64,000 nt of DNA, taken from positions 620,001 through 684,000 of the forward strand of contig NZ_BNAD01000001.1 of assembly GCF_014653115.1 (NCBI RefSeq), written 5' to 3'. Both the position numbers and the translations under genes were made by a program. This stretch comes from Nocardioides flavus (ex Wang et al. 2016) (GTDB lineage: Bacteria > Actinomycetota > Actinomycetes > Propionibacteriales > Nocardioidaceae). Shown here piece by piece: positions 8,007-17,176 of this stretch. Position 1 is the stretch's first letter; the number at the start of each line of letters is the position of its first letter. Below the pieces are notes generated by a model. That model saw only the letters and a program-made list of their open reading frames with translations, was not told the DNA's origin and made no database searches.

Positions 8007-8459
8007 CTACTCCCACTTGGTCGCGAAGCTGAAGCCGACCGCCATGAACGCGATGCCGACGACCAGGTTCCACTGGCCGAGGTCGTTGAAGACCCACAGC
8101 GCCGAGAGGTCGTCGGAGAAGACGTAGAAGGTGCAGATCCACAGCAGGCCGACCAGGAAGCAGCCCAGCATGCCGGCCACGACGCCGCGGCCACGGCCGA
8201 GCGGGGTGGAGGGGTGCGCCGAGATCATCAGGCCGAGCATCAGCAGGCCGAAGCCGATCGCGTAGTTCCACCGGCCGAGGTCGGAGACCGCCTGCGGGCT
8301 GCCGTCGACAGGTGGGAAGGCCAGCGGGTTGCCCCGGCCCTGGACGTAGTAGAAGACGATCCAGCCGATGCCGGCGACGACGAGCAGCAGGGCGACCAGG
8401 AACCTCGGGCTGAAGAGCGTGCTCCTCTGCTCGGTGGTGACCGTCGGGGACTTGGACAC
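8007..8459 (-). CDS. crgA: CrgA-like cell-division membrane protein with two tandem CrgA units
   Basis: 150 residues from a GTG at 8459. CrgA proteins (84-93 residues, two membrane helices) recruit divisome proteins and interact with FtsZ, FtsI and CwsA. Here two CrgA-like halves follow each other. The first is FLVALLLVVAGIGWIVFYYV...DLGRWNYAIGFGLLMLG (about 20-80). The second is GMLGCFLVGLLWICTFYVF...DLGQWNLVVGIAFMAVGF...KWE (about 96-150). Both have the helix / D-L-G-x-W-N / helix pattern and the second ends with the usual family C-terminus. It thus has four predicted helices and nearly twice the family length. Its place before DUF881 and pknB matches crgA (Rv0011c). Confidence 0.88.
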   Translation of the reverse strand: MSKSPTVTTEQRSTLFSPRFLVALLLVVAGIGWIVFYYVQGRGNPLAFPPVDGSPQAVSDLGRWNYAIGFGLLMLGLMISAHPSTPLGRGRGVVAGMLGCFLVGLLWICTFYVFSDDLSALWVFNDLGQWNLVVGIAFMAVGFSFATKWE

Positions 8460-8551
8460 TGCAGCTCCTGTGGCTCGGCTGATCGGTCCCGGCGGCTCGT
8501 GGCGCCGGGCACGGGCGCCGCGGCGCCCGCCGGGGGGTTAGCGTAGTCGTC

Positions 8552-9304
8552 ATGCCCTCCCCGTCCCACTCGTCCCCCACGCGTCGTCGCGCGTGGCGCG
8601 TCGCGACGCCGGTGGTCGTGCTGCTGAGCGGGGTGCTCTTCGCGGTCAGCGCCGAGCAGAGCGACGGTCTCGACCTTCGCGGCGGACGGCTCACCGACCT
8701 CGCCTCCGTCGTGCGTGCCGAGCGCGACGAGGCGGCCGAGCTCACCGCGCAGGTCGCCGACCTCAACGCCGAGGTGGAGGCGCTCAGCACCCAGCTCGGC
8801 GACCGCTCCGTCGGACGGGTCCAGGAGAAGATCGCGACCCTCGTCGACCCGGCCGGCCTCACGGAGATCGCAGGGGCGGCCGTGCAGGTCACCCTCGACG
8901 ACGCACCGGAGGAGGCCCGGCTCGCCTACGAGGGCGACCCCAACGACCTCGTCGTGCACCAGCAGGACATCCAGGCGGTCGCGAACGCGATGTGGAGCGC
9001 CGGCGCCGAGGCGGTCACCATCCAGGGCCAGCGGCTGATCTCGACCACGGGCATCAAGTGCGAGGGCAACCAGGTGACCCTCCACGGCATCCCCTACTCG
9101 CCGCCCTACGTCATCGTCGGCATCGGCGACACCGCCCGGATGGAAGCCGAGCTGACCACCGACCCGATCCTCGCGACCTACCGCGACTACACCCAGATCC
9201 CGGGCGGCGGCGTGTTCTGGGACATGGCCGGGCTCGAGTCCGCGGTCGCCCCGGCGTACTCCGGCCTCCTCGACCTCACGTACGCCACCCCGATGGCCGG
9301 CTGA
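8552..9304 (+). CDS. DUF881 family membrane-anchored protein
   Basis: 250 residues: a basic N-terminus, one membrane segment (about 15-34), a coiled-coil stretch (about 50-85; ERDEAAELTAQVADLNAEVE), then the DUF881 domain with GAAVQVTLDDAP, NDLVVHQQDIQAVANAMW and AEAVTIQGQRLISTTGIKC. These motifs are characteristic of the family, which includes M. tuberculosis Rv0012 at the same chromosomal place. Related proteins occur next to division genes; the biochemical role is unknown. It diverges from crgA. Confidence 0.9.
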   Translation: MPSPSHSSPTRRRAWRVATPVVVLLSGVLFAVSAEQSDGLDLRGGRLTDLASVVRAERDEAAELTAQVADLNAEVEALSTQLGDRSVGRVQEKIATLVDPAGLTEIAGAAVQVTLDDAPEEARLAYEGDPNDLVVHQQDIQAVANAMWSAGAEAVTIQGQRLISTTGIKCEGNQVTLHGIPYSPPYVIVGIGDTARMEAELTTDPILATYRDYTQIPGGGVFWDMAGLESAVAPAYSGLLDLTYATPMAG

Positions 9305-9310
9305 CCGGCC

Positions 9311-11098
9311 TCAGCCCCGCTGCCGCGGGACCGGGGTCTCGGTCGGGGTCTCGGTCGGGAGCGGCGTCTCGGTGGGCGTCTCCGTCGGGGTCTCCGTCGG
9401 GACCTCCGGCTCGGCGGGCTCCTCGTAGGCCGAGACGAAGATGGTGATGGTCGAGCCCTGGTCGGCCGTGCCGCCGGACGGGATGATCTGGTCGACCACC
9501 GTCCCCTTGGGCTCCGTCGAGGTCGGGTCGGTGCGGACGTCGGCCACGAAGCCGGCGTCGCGGATGGCGCGCACGGCCTCGCGCTCCTGCAGGCCGCGTA
9601 CGTCGGGGACCTGCTCGGGACCGTCGGAGAACACGAGCGTGATCGTGGTGCCCTCCGCGACCGAGGTCCCGGCGGCGGGGTCCGTGCTCAGCACCTGGAA
9701 GCGCGGCTCGTCGGAGTCCTCCTCCTGGAAGCGCACCTTCAGCCCCTGGTCGAGCATCGCGGCCCGCGCGTCGCGGCGCAGCGTGCCGACGACGAACGGC
9801 ACCTCGACCTCGGGCCTGCCCAGCGAGAGGACGAAGTCGATCGAGGAGCCCGGGTCGACGAAGACGTCGCGCGCCGGGTCCTGGGAGATCACCCGGTCGG
9901 CCTCGACCGTCTCGGAGGTCTCGCGGGTGATTCGGCCGACCCGGAAGCCCTGGTCGGCGATCTCGAGCCGGGCCTCCTCCTCGGTCAGGCCGACGAGGTT
10001 GGGCACGGGGTCGCGCTCCGGCGCGTCGTCGAAGAGCATCCCGTTGAGCAGGTAGGCCCCACCCGCGAGCAGCGCGAGGACCAGGATCCCGCCGAGGACC
10101 CACCAGGCGGCGCGGCCGCGGGACGGCTCGTCGCGCCGCGGGGGCGGGGCGGCGGCCATCGTCGAGGTGGCGTCGGCCGGCGGGACGGCGGGCACGTGCT
10201 GGGTGTCCGCCGGAGGCGGCACGACCGCGGGCGCCTGGATCGGGTGTCCGGACAGGTAGCGCTCGATGTCGGCCCTCATCGCCGCGGCGCTCTGGTAGCG
10301 GTCCTCGACGCGCTTGGCGAGCGACTTCATCACGATCGCGTCGATCTCGGGGTCGAGCTGGTCGTCGAGGTCGGACGGCGGGGCGGCCTGCTCGCGCACG
10401 TGCTGGTAGGCCACGGCCACGGGGCTGTCGCCGACGAAGGGCGGGCGGCCGGTGAGGAGCTCGTAGAGCAGGCAGCCGGTGGAGTAGACGTCGGAGCGCG
10501 AGTCGACGGTCTCGCCGCGGGCCTGCTCGGGGGAGAGGTACTGGGCGGTGCCGACCACGGCCGCGGTCTGGGTCATCGTGGAGGAGGCGTCGGAGATCGC
10601 GCGGGCGATGCCGAAGTCCATCACCTTCACGTCACCCGACGGCGTGAGCATCACGTTGCCGGGCTTGATGTCGCGGTGGATGATCCCCGCGCGGTGGCTG
10701 TAGTCGAGCGCCGACAGCACGCCGGCAGTGATCTCGAGCGCCCGCTCAGGGAGGATCTTGCGGCCCTCGCGCAGGATGTCGCGCAGCGTACGACCCTCGA
10801 CGCACTCCATCACGATGTAGGGCTGCGCGACCCCGGAGCCGTCGGTGGCCATCTCCTCGCCGGTGTCGTAGGTCGAGACGATGGCGGGGTGGTTGAGGGA
10901 CGCCGAGGACTGGGCCTCGCGGCGGAACCGGGCCTGGAAGGTGGCGTCGCTGGCGAGGTCGGTGCGCAGCCGCTTGACCGCGACGGTGCGCCCGAGCCGC
11001 TGGTCCTTGCCCTTGCGGACCTCGGCCATGCCGCCGCGTCCGAGGAGCTCGCCGAGCTCGTAGCGGCCGCCGATCAGCGTCGGCTCCGACTGCGTCAT
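9311..11098 (-). CDS. pknB: Serine/threonine protein kinase PknB with PASTA domains
   Basis: 595 residues. Kinase domain about 10-275: glycine loop GRGGMAEV, K42, catalytic HRD143, DFG 161-163, an activation loop with STMTQTAAVVGT like that of mycobacterial PknB, and SPEQARG. A membrane helix lies near 335-355. Three extracellular PASTA repeats follow (VPNLVGLTEEEARLEIADQG, VPFVVGTLRRDARAAMLDQG, VPDVRGLQEREAVRAIRDAG), one fewer than the four of M. tuberculosis PknB. The C-terminus is a Thr-Pro-Glu-rich tail. PASTA domains sense muropeptides/lipid II; the kinase controls growth and division. The ATG overlaps the pknA stop (ATGA). Confidence 0.96.
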   Translation of the reverse strand: MTQSEPTLIGGRYELGELLGRGGMAEVRKGKDQRLGRTVAVKRLRTDLASDATFQARFRREAQSSASLNHPAIVSTYDTGEEMATDGSGVAQPYIVMECVEGRTLRDILREGRKILPERALEITAGVLSALDYSHRAGIIHRDIKPGNVMLTPSGDVKVMDFGIARAISDASSTMTQTAAVVGTAQYLSPEQARGETVDSRSDVYSTGCLLYELLTGRPPFVGDSPVAVAYQHVREQAAPPSDLDDQLDPEIDAIVMKSLAKRVEDRYQSAAAMRADIERYLSGHPIQAPAVVPPPADTQHVPAVPPADATSTMAAAPPPRRDEPSRGRAAWWVLGGILVLALLAGGAYLLNGMLFDDAPERDPVPNLVGLTEEEARLEIADQGFRVGRITRETSETVEADRVISQDPARDVFVDPGSSIDFVLSLGRPEVEVPFVVGTLRRDARAAMLDQGLKVRFQEEDSDEPRFQVLSTDPAAGTSVAEGTTITLVFSDGPEQVPDVRGLQEREAVRAIRDAGFVADVRTDPTSTEPKGTVVDQIIPSGGTADQGSTITIFVSAYEEPAEPEVPTETPTETPTETPLPTETPTETPVPRQRG

Positions 11099-12567
11099 CC
11101 TTCGCTGCCACCTTCCTCGTCGTCCTGCTGTCCCGGCGGGACCTTGCCCCAGTAGCTGACCGTGACCTGGTCGCCCTCCTGCAGGGTGCCACTGGGCTCC
11201 ACGGACTCCACGACGTCGTCGGGCTGGTCGCCGGGGTTGTCCAGCTTCACGCCGACCGGCTCGAGGCCGAGGTCGCGCAGCTCCTTCTCCACGTCCTTGC
11301 GGTCACGCCCGACGTAGGCCGCCGGGTCCACCTCGACCGTGGCCGGCTCGGTCTCCGTCGGCGTCTCCGTGGGCGTCTCGGTCGGGGTCTCCGTCGGGCT
11401 CTCGGTCGGGGTCTCGCTGGGAGCCTGGGTCGGGGTCTCGCTGGGCGTCTCGCTCGGGGTCGGAGACGTGGCCTGCTCGTCGGCGTCGCCCCGGGTGCCG
11501 AGCCAGACCGCGAGGAGCACCGCGGCCAGCACCGCCGCGATGCCGAGCAGCAACGGCCACGGCGTCGTACGGCGGCGCGAGGACGACGGCACAGGGGCGG
11601 GGGACGGGTCGGGGGACGGGGCGGGGGTGGGCGCGGGACCGGCGGCCGGCATGACCTGGGTCGAGCCCCCGTCCGGGACGACGGCGGGTGCCACGACGGT
11701 GGCGGCGCCGGCCACAGCGGCGACGGACGCGGGGTCGCGCAGGGCCCGGGCGAAGGCCGCCCCGTCGGCGAAGCGGTCCTCCGGCGCCTTGGCCAGCCCA
11801 CGCCGTACGACCGCCGCGAGGTCGGCGGGCACCGCGCCGGGCAGCTCGGGGACGGGGTTGCGCAGGTGCGCGACCGCGGTGGCGACGGGGGTGTCGGCGA
11901 CGAAGGGCTTGCGGCCGGCCAGGCACTCGAAGGCCACGACGGCGAGGGAGTACACGTCGGAGGCGGCCGTGGCCGTGCCGCCCTCGGCCTGCTCGGGGGA
12001 GATGTAGGCGGGGGTGCCCATCACCTCCCCGGTCTGGGTGAGGGCCATTCCCTCGGCGGCGCGCGCGATGCCGAAGTCGGTGACCTTGACCCGACGGTCG
12101 GGGGTGACGAGGAGGTTGGCGGGCTTGACGTCGCGGTGCACGATGCCGGCGGCGTGGGCGACGCCGAGCGCGTCGGCGGCCTGCGCGAGCAGCGCCTGGG
12201 TGGCGGCCGGGTCGAGCGGCGCACCGGGTCGCAGCAGTGCGGAGAGCGGCTGACCCTCGACGAGCTCCATCACCAGGTAGGGCCGCGGGGTGCCCGACCC
12301 GTCGTCGAGGGTGCGCTGGCCGTAGTCGAAGACGGCGGCGATGCCGGGGTGGTGCAGCGCGGCGGCATGCCGGGCCTCGGTCTCGAAGCGCGTGCGGAAG
12401 AGAGCGTCGTCGGCGTACTCGCTCTTGAGCACCTTGACCGCGACCGGCCGGTCGAGGACGGTGTCGCGGGCCGACCACACCTCGCCCATGCCGCCGGTGG
12501 CGATCCGCGACTCGAGGACGTAGCGGCGGGCCTCGTCGACGTGGCCTCCGGGAGCGAGCGCGGTCAC
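11095..12567 (-). CDS. pknA: Serine/threonine protein kinase PknA, with one C-terminal PASTA-like domain
   Basis: 490 residues from a GTG that overlaps the pbpA stop (GTGA). Kinase domain about 15-275 with ATGGMGEV, K45, HRD146, DFGIARA and SPEQAEGG. A Pro-rich segment precedes one membrane helix (about 345-365; PLLLGIAAVLAAVLLAVWLG). A long Ser/Thr-Pro-Glu repeat linker follows, then a single PASTA-like repeat (VGRDRKDVEKELRDLGLEPV ... VESVEPSGTLQEGDQVTVSYWG). M. tuberculosis PknA lacks PASTA, so the extracellular sensor is a difference here. Upstream in-frame sequence overlaps pbpA and is shadow. Confidence 0.94.
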   Translation of the reverse strand: MTALAPGGHVDEARRYVLESRIATGGMGEVWSARDTVLDRPVAVKVLKSEYADDALFRTRFETEARHAAALHHPGIAAVFDYGQRTLDDGSGTPRPYLVMELVEGQPLSALLRPGAPLDPAATQALLAQAADALGVAHAAGIVHRDVKPANLLVTPDRRVKVTDFGIARAAEGMALTQTGEVMGTPAYISPEQAEGGTATAASDVYSLAVVAFECLAGRKPFVADTPVATAVAHLRNPVPELPGAVPADLAAVVRRGLAKAPEDRFADGAAFARALRDPASVAAVAGAATVVAPAVVPDGGSTQVMPAAGPAPTPAPSPDPSPAPVPSSSRRRTTPWPLLLGIAAVLAAVLLAVWLGTRGDADEQATSPTPSETPSETPTQAPSETPTESPTETPTETPTETPTETEPATVEVDPAAYVGRDRKDVEKELRDLGLEPVGVKLDNPGDQPDDVVESVEPSGTLQEGDQVTVSYWGKVPPGQQDDEEGGSEG

Positions 12568-14024
12568 CGGTTGATCACCGCCTCCATCACCGACTTGGCG
12601 ATCGGGCCGCCGAGCCGGCCGCCGCCGATCTCGTCGGGGGAGGTGTCGCTCGACTGGACGAGGACCGCGACGGCGACCTGGGGGTCGTCGGCGGGCGCGA
12701 AGGAGACGAACCAGGCGTACGGCGGGCGGTCCCCGGTCGACTGGGCGGTGCCGGTCTTGCCCGCGACGTCGAGCCCGGGGATCTGCGCCGGGGACGCGGT
12801 GCCCGACGCCACCGTGGCGACCATCATCTCGGTGAGCTCGTCGGCGGTGCTGCTGGAGATGGCCTTGCTGATGCTGGTGGGGTCCGTGCGGTCGAGGACC
12901 GACAGGTTGGGCGCGCGCACCTCGTCGACGACGTAGGGGCGCATCACGTCGCCGTCGTTGGCGATCGCCGCGGCCACCATCGCCATCTGCAGCGGTGTCG
13001 CGGTGACGCTGGACTGCCCGATCCCGGACAGCGCCGTCTGCGGGGCGTCCATGTCGCGGGGGTAGAGCGACTCGGCCTGTCCCGGGAGGTCCTCGAGCGC
13101 GGTGGAGTTGAAGCCGAACGCCTCGGCCTGGTCGGCCATCGCCTCGGTGCCGAGCTCGTTGGCGAGGCTGAGGAAGGTGACGTTGCACGAGACCTGGAGG
13201 GCCTGGGTCATGGTGATGCGCCGGCCGCCGCAGTTGCCGCCGTCGTAGTTGGGGACCGTCGTGGTGGACTGCGGCAGCTGGTAGCGGAAGCCGCCGGGGA
13301 CCATCGACTCGGCGTCGTAGTCGCCGGACTCGATCGCCGCGGCCGCGGTGACCAGCTTGAACGTCGATCCCGGCGGGAGGGTCGTGCCGATGGCGCGGTT
13401 GATCAGCGGGTCGCGCGGGTCGTTGTTGAGCTGCTCGCCCAGCTCGGCCACGGCGCCGAAGTCGTGGGAGGCGAAGTTGTTGGGGTCGAAGGTCGGGGTC
13501 GAGACCATCGCCAGCACCCGGCCGGTGGTGGGCTCGAGCGCCACGACCGCTCCCTGGGCGTCACCCGGCAGGGCGTCGAGGCCCGCCCAGGCCGCGTCCT
13601 GCGCGGCCGGGTCCACGGTGAGCTGGACGTTGCCGCCCTGCGGGTCGGTGTTGCTGAGCATGTCGACCAGGCGGGTGACGAACAGGCGCGAGTCGTCGCC
13701 GGCGAGGACGGCGTTCTGCGAACGCTCCACCCCGGTCTGGTTGAACCACGAGAAGTAGCCGGTGATCGGCGCGTACTTCAACGGCTGGGAGTAGGTGCGC
13801 TGGAACTTGTAGCGGTCGTCCGAGGGCACGCTGCGCGCTATCGCCTCCTTGCCGACCAGGATCGCGCCGCGCTCGCGGGAGAACGTGGCGGTGATGATCC
13901 GGCGGTTGCGCGGGTCGTCGGAGAGGCTGTCCGCGCGGACGTACATCAGGTAGGTCGAGTTGACCAGCAGCGCCATGAAGAGCACGAGGCAGAAGACCGA
14001 GACGACGCGGATGGGCTTGTTCAT
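12564..14024 (-). CDS. pbpA: Class B penicillin-binding protein PbpA
   Basis: 486 residues: an N-terminal membrane anchor (about 5-28), a dimerisation region, and a transpeptidase domain with all three active-site motifs: S220-T-F-K223, S279-C-N281 and K423-T-G425. It cross-links peptidoglycan at the outer face of the membrane. The size and position match actinobacterial PbpA, a septal/elongation transpeptidase regulated by PknB phosphorylation in mycobacteria. Start and stop overlap the neighbours by 4 nt, so it is translationally coupled to rodA and pknA. Confidence 0.96.
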   Translation of the reverse strand: MNKPIRVVSVFCLVLFMALLVNSTYLMYVRADSLSDDPRNRRIITATFSRERGAILVGKEAIARSVPSDDRYKFQRTYSQPLKYAPITGYFSWFNQTGVERSQNAVLAGDDSRLFVTRLVDMLSNTDPQGGNVQLTVDPAAQDAAWAGLDALPGDAQGAVVALEPTTGRVLAMVSTPTFDPNNFASHDFGAVAELGEQLNNDPRDPLINRAIGTTLPPGSTFKLVTAAAAIESGDYDAESMVPGGFRYQLPQSTTTVPNYDGGNCGGRRITMTQALQVSCNVTFLSLANELGTEAMADQAEAFGFNSTALEDLPGQAESLYPRDMDAPQTALSGIGQSSVTATPLQMAMVAAAIANDGDVMRPYVVDEVRAPNLSVLDRTDPTSISKAISSSTADELTEMMVATVASGTASPAQIPGLDVAGKTGTAQSTGDRPPYAWFVSFAPADDPQVAVAVLVQSSDTSPDEIGGGRLGGPIAKSVMEAVINR

Positions 14025-15427
14025 CGCAGCTTCACCACCTGGGTGGTCTCGCTGTCGGCGCCGGAGTCGTCGACGGGCTCGAGGCGGGGGGCGGGGCGGC
14101 GGGCCTGGTCGGAGACGCGCAGCAGCAGCGCCACCACGACCCAGTTGGCCACCAGCGAGGAGCCGCCGTAGGACAGGAACGGCGTGGTCAGGCCGGTCAG
14201 CGGGATCAGCCCGGTGACGCCGCCGATGACGACGAACACCTGGAGGGCGACGATCGCGCCGAGTCCGACCGCCAGCAGCTTGCCGAAGCCGTCGCGCGAG
14301 ATGAGCGCGATGCGCAGCGCCCGCTCCACGATCAGGCCGTAGCAGAGGATGATCGCCATCACCGCGGTCAGCCCGAGCTCCTCACCGATGGTGGACACGA
14401 TGAAGTCGGAGTAGGCGAAGGGGACCCGCTCGGGGAAGCCGTTGCCGAAGCCGCGGCCGATGAGACCGCCCCAGCCCTGGCCGAACAGGGCCTCGACGAG
14501 CTGGAAGCTGCCCGGGGAGTCGTCGTAGTAGTCCATCGGGCGCAGCCAGAAGTTGAAGCGGTTCTGCACGTTGCCGACGAAGGTGTACGCCGCGAGCGCG
14601 CCCGCACCGAACAGCAGACCCCCCACGACGAGCCAGCCGGGACGCTCGGTGGCGACGTAGAGCATCACCAGGAACAGGCCGAAGAACAGCAGCGAGGAGC
14701 CGAGGTCGTTCTGCAGGACCAGGATCATCATCGACACCCCGAACATCGCCATGATCGGGCCGAGGTCGCGCCCGCGCGGGAGGTCGACGAAGACCACCCG
14801 CCGACCCGCGAGCGCCAGCGCGTCGCGGTGGAGGACGAGGTAGCCGGCGAACGCGATCACCAGCATCACCTTGGCGACCTCGCCGGGCTGGAAGCTGAAG
14901 CCGGCGACGTTGATCCAGATGCGGGCGCCGTTGATCTCGCGACCGACGAACGGCAGGAAGGGGAGGATCAGCAGCAGGATGCCGGTCAGGCCCGCGGTGT
15001 AGGTGAAGCGCTGGAGCACCCGGTGGTCGCGGAGCAGGACGAGCGTGGCGATGAACAGCACCACGCCGAGCGTCATCCAGGTCAGCTGCTGGCGGGCGAA
15101 CGTGTGCTGGTCCAGGCCGTTGGCCTCGTAGGTGAGGTCGAGTCGCCGCAGCACCGCCAGGCCCAGGCCGTTGAGCGCGGCCACGAGTGGCAGCAGCACC
15201 GGGTCGGCGTACGGAGCGACCAGGCGCACCGTCACGTGGGCGGCCACGATCAGCGCCGTCAGCCAGCCGCCGTAGCCGACGAGGTCGGCGGGGACGGTGC
15301 CCTCGACGCCGAGCCCGACGGCGGCGTAGGCGCCGATGCCGACCACGAGGGCGAGCACGAGCAGGAACAGCTCCGCGCCCCGGCGGCGCCGGTGCACGAA
15401 GCCCATCAGGGATCCGGGATGACTCAT
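14021..15427 (-). CDS. rodA: SEDS-family peptidoglycan glycosyltransferase RodA/FtsW
   Basis: 468 residues with about 11-12 membrane segments. Family signatures are GREINGARIWINVAGFSFQP, GEVAKVMLVI, VLQNDLGSSLLFFGLF and the C-terminal TTPFLSYGGSSLVANWVVV. SEDS proteins polymerise lipid II and work with a cognate class B PBP, here PbpA directly downstream (ATGA overlap). The ATG at 15427 is taken as the start; the longer open frame upstream overlaps pstP and is Arg/Pro-rich shadow. The C-terminal ~40 residues form a cytoplasmic acidic tail. Confidence 0.95.
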   Translation of the reverse strand: MSHPGSLMGFVHRRRRGAELFLLVLALVVGIGAYAAVGLGVEGTVPADLVGYGGWLTALIVAAHVTVRLVAPYADPVLLPLVAALNGLGLAVLRRLDLTYEANGLDQHTFARQQLTWMTLGVVLFIATLVLLRDHRVLQRFTYTAGLTGILLLILPFLPFVGREINGARIWINVAGFSFQPGEVAKVMLVIAFAGYLVLHRDALALAGRRVVFVDLPRGRDLGPIMAMFGVSMMILVLQNDLGSSLLFFGLFLVMLYVATERPGWLVVGGLLFGAGALAAYTFVGNVQNRFNFWLRPMDYYDDSPGSFQLVEALFGQGWGGLIGRGFGNGFPERVPFAYSDFIVSTIGEELGLTAVMAIILCYGLIVERALRIALISRDGFGKLLAVGLGAIVALQVFVVIGGVTGLIPLTGLTTPFLSYGGSSLVANWVVVALLLRVSDQARRPAPRLEPVDDSGADSETTQVVKLR

Positions 15428-15440
15428 CGCGTCACTCGCC

Positions 15441-16700
15441 TCACCCCGGGTCGACGTCCTGGCGTGCGGCGTAGTTGTCGACGGTCTGCCGCGCCTCGTC
15501 GAGGTCGTCGGCCTCGATGCCCTGGCGGATCTGCTCGGCGTCGATGTCGCTGAGCAGGTCGAGCTCGACGTCGGTGGTCTCGTAGGCGTGGGACAGCGAG
15601 ATGCCCGGCAGGTCGGCGTCGATCCCGCGGAAGATGGTGACCCGGCCGTCCTGCTCGGCGACGTAGAACTGCTGCTGGCTCCACGCCCAGCCGGCGGCGA
15701 TGACGACCCAGGCGATGCCGACCAGCACGGCCACCACGAGCAGGCGCCGCAGCCAGGCGTAGCGACCGGGGTCACGCGGGGCGTAGCGGGCGGCCTCGGG
15801 GTCGATCGGGTCCGCGACGTAGGCGCCGGGCGGCACGTCGTCGGGGATCGGGGCGATCTCGCCGGTGTCGCCGGAGCGGTGCCCGCGGAACAGTCCGCCC
15901 ACCGCGCCACCGACCGCGCCGCCGAGCGGCAGCCGCCGCGGCAGGTCGGCGGCGGCGCCCACGAGCAGCGGCGCGAGGTCCTCGGGCGGCGCCTCGTCGG
16001 AGACGTCGGCGACGATGCAGGTGACGTTGTCGGTGCTGCCGGCCTCGAGGCTCGCGCGTACGAGCTCGACCGCGGCGAAGTCGGGGGTCCCGCTGGAGAG
16101 GATGTCGGCCATCCGCTCGTGGGTGAGGGTGCCGCACGCGCCGTCGCTGCACACGAAGATCCGGTCGCCGGGCTCGGCGGGGAACTCGAAGAGGTCGGGC
16201 TCCTCGTGGCGCACGCCGTCGAGCGCCTTGAGGATGAGGTTGCGGTGCGGGTGCGTCCGCGACTGCTCCTCGGTGATGCGGCCCTCGTCGATGAGCGACT
16301 GGACGAAGGTGTGGTCGTGGGTGAGCTGGCGCAGCTCGCCGCGGCGGTAGAGGTAGGCGCGGCTGTCGCCGATGTGCCCGATGCCGAAGCGGGTGCCGTC
16401 GAAGAGCGCGACCGTGGCGGTGGTGGAGGTTCCGTTGAGGTCGGGGTCCTCCTCGACGAGCTCGGCGATGCGGTCGTCGGCGCGGTGCACGGCGCCGGCG
16501 AGCTGGCCGAGGATGTCGTCGTCGGGCTGCTGGTCGAGCTTGCGCAGGGCCTGCACCGCCGTGCTCGAGGCGAGGTCGCCGCGCACGGCGCCGCCCACGC
16601 CGTCGCACACGGTGAGCAGCCAGGGGCCGGCGTAGCCGCTGTCCTGGTTCTCCCGGCGCACGCGCCCGACGTCGGAGATCGCGGAGTAGTGGAGGTACAT
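15441..16700 (-). CDS. pstP: PP2C-type Ser/Thr protein phosphatase PstP
   Basis: 419 residues. The N-terminal PP2C domain (about 5-235) shows RRENQD20, the metal-binding D33-G-V-G-G, GIGHIGDSRAYLYR, and GSTDNVTCIV. SDGACG replaces the more usual SDGLxx sequence. A membrane helix lies near 325-345 (LLVVAVLVGIAWVVIAAGWAW), followed by an extracellular domain of ~75 residues. PstP dephosphorylates PknA/PknB and their targets. Its ATG overlaps the fhaB stop by one base (TGATG). Confidence 0.95.
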   Translation of the reverse strand: MYLHYSAISDVGRVRRENQDSGYAGPWLLTVCDGVGGAVRGDLASSTAVQALRKLDQQPDDDILGQLAGAVHRADDRIAELVEEDPDLNGTSTTATVALFDGTRFGIGHIGDSRAYLYRRGELRQLTHDHTFVQSLIDEGRITEEQSRTHPHRNLILKALDGVRHEEPDLFEFPAEPGDRIFVCSDGACGTLTHERMADILSSGTPDFAAVELVRASLEAGSTDNVTCIVADVSDEAPPEDLAPLLVGAAADLPRRLPLGGAVGGAVGGLFRGHRSGDTGEIAPIPDDVPPGAYVADPIDPEAARYAPRDPGRYAWLRRLLVVAVLVGIAWVVIAAGWAWSQQQFYVAEQDGRVTIFRGIDADLPGISLSHAYETTDVELDLLSDIDAEQIRQGIEADDLDEARQTVDNYAARQDVDPG

Positions 16701-17176
16701 CACTTCCGCAGCTCCAGGATCGTCTTGCCGACGCGGACCTGGACGCCGAGGCCGATGGTGGTGGGCTGGGTGATGCGGACCGGGCCGACGTAGGTGCCGT
16801 TGGTGGAGCCGAGGTCCTCCACGAACCACTCGTCGCCGCTGGCCGCGACCCGTGCGTGGCGGGTGGAGACGTAGTCGTCGTCGAGCTTGATCGCGGCGTC
16901 GCTGCCGCGGCCGATCAGCAGCGGTGCGTCGGTGAGCTCGGCGCGGATGCCGGCGTTCTCGCCCTCGACCACGAGGAGGTGGGTCGGCGCGCCGCGGCGG
17001 GGCTTGCGCGGCTTGCCGTTGGACTTGCGGCTCGGGGCGGGGGCGCCGCCGCGTGCGGTCTCGGGCACCCGCGCGCCGAACATGTCGGAGCGGATCACCG
17101 AGATCGCGGAGAGCACGAAGATCCAGAGGATGGCCAGGAACGCGATGCGGATCAGGAACAGCGTCAGCTCAGACAT
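16700..17176 (-). CDS. fhaB: Membrane-anchored FHA-domain protein FhaB (FipA)
   Basis: 158 residues: an N-terminal membrane helix (about 6-27), a basic Pro/Lys linker, and a C-terminal FHA domain (about 65-155) with LLIGRGSDAAIKL, the phosphothreonine-binding STRHARV, and DLGSTNGTYV. FHA domains bind phosphothreonine on kinase substrates. In mycobacteria the homologue FipA links FtsZ and FtsQ under stress. It overlaps fhaA by 8 nt. Confidence 0.95.
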   Translation of the reverse strand: MSELTLFLIRIAFLAILWIFVLSAISVIRSDMFGARVPETARGGAPAPSRKSNGKPRKPRRGAPTHLLVVEGENAGIRAELTDAPLLIGRGSDAAIKLDDDYVSTRHARVAASGDEWFVEDLGSTNGTYVGPVRITQPTTIGLGVQVRVGKTILELRK

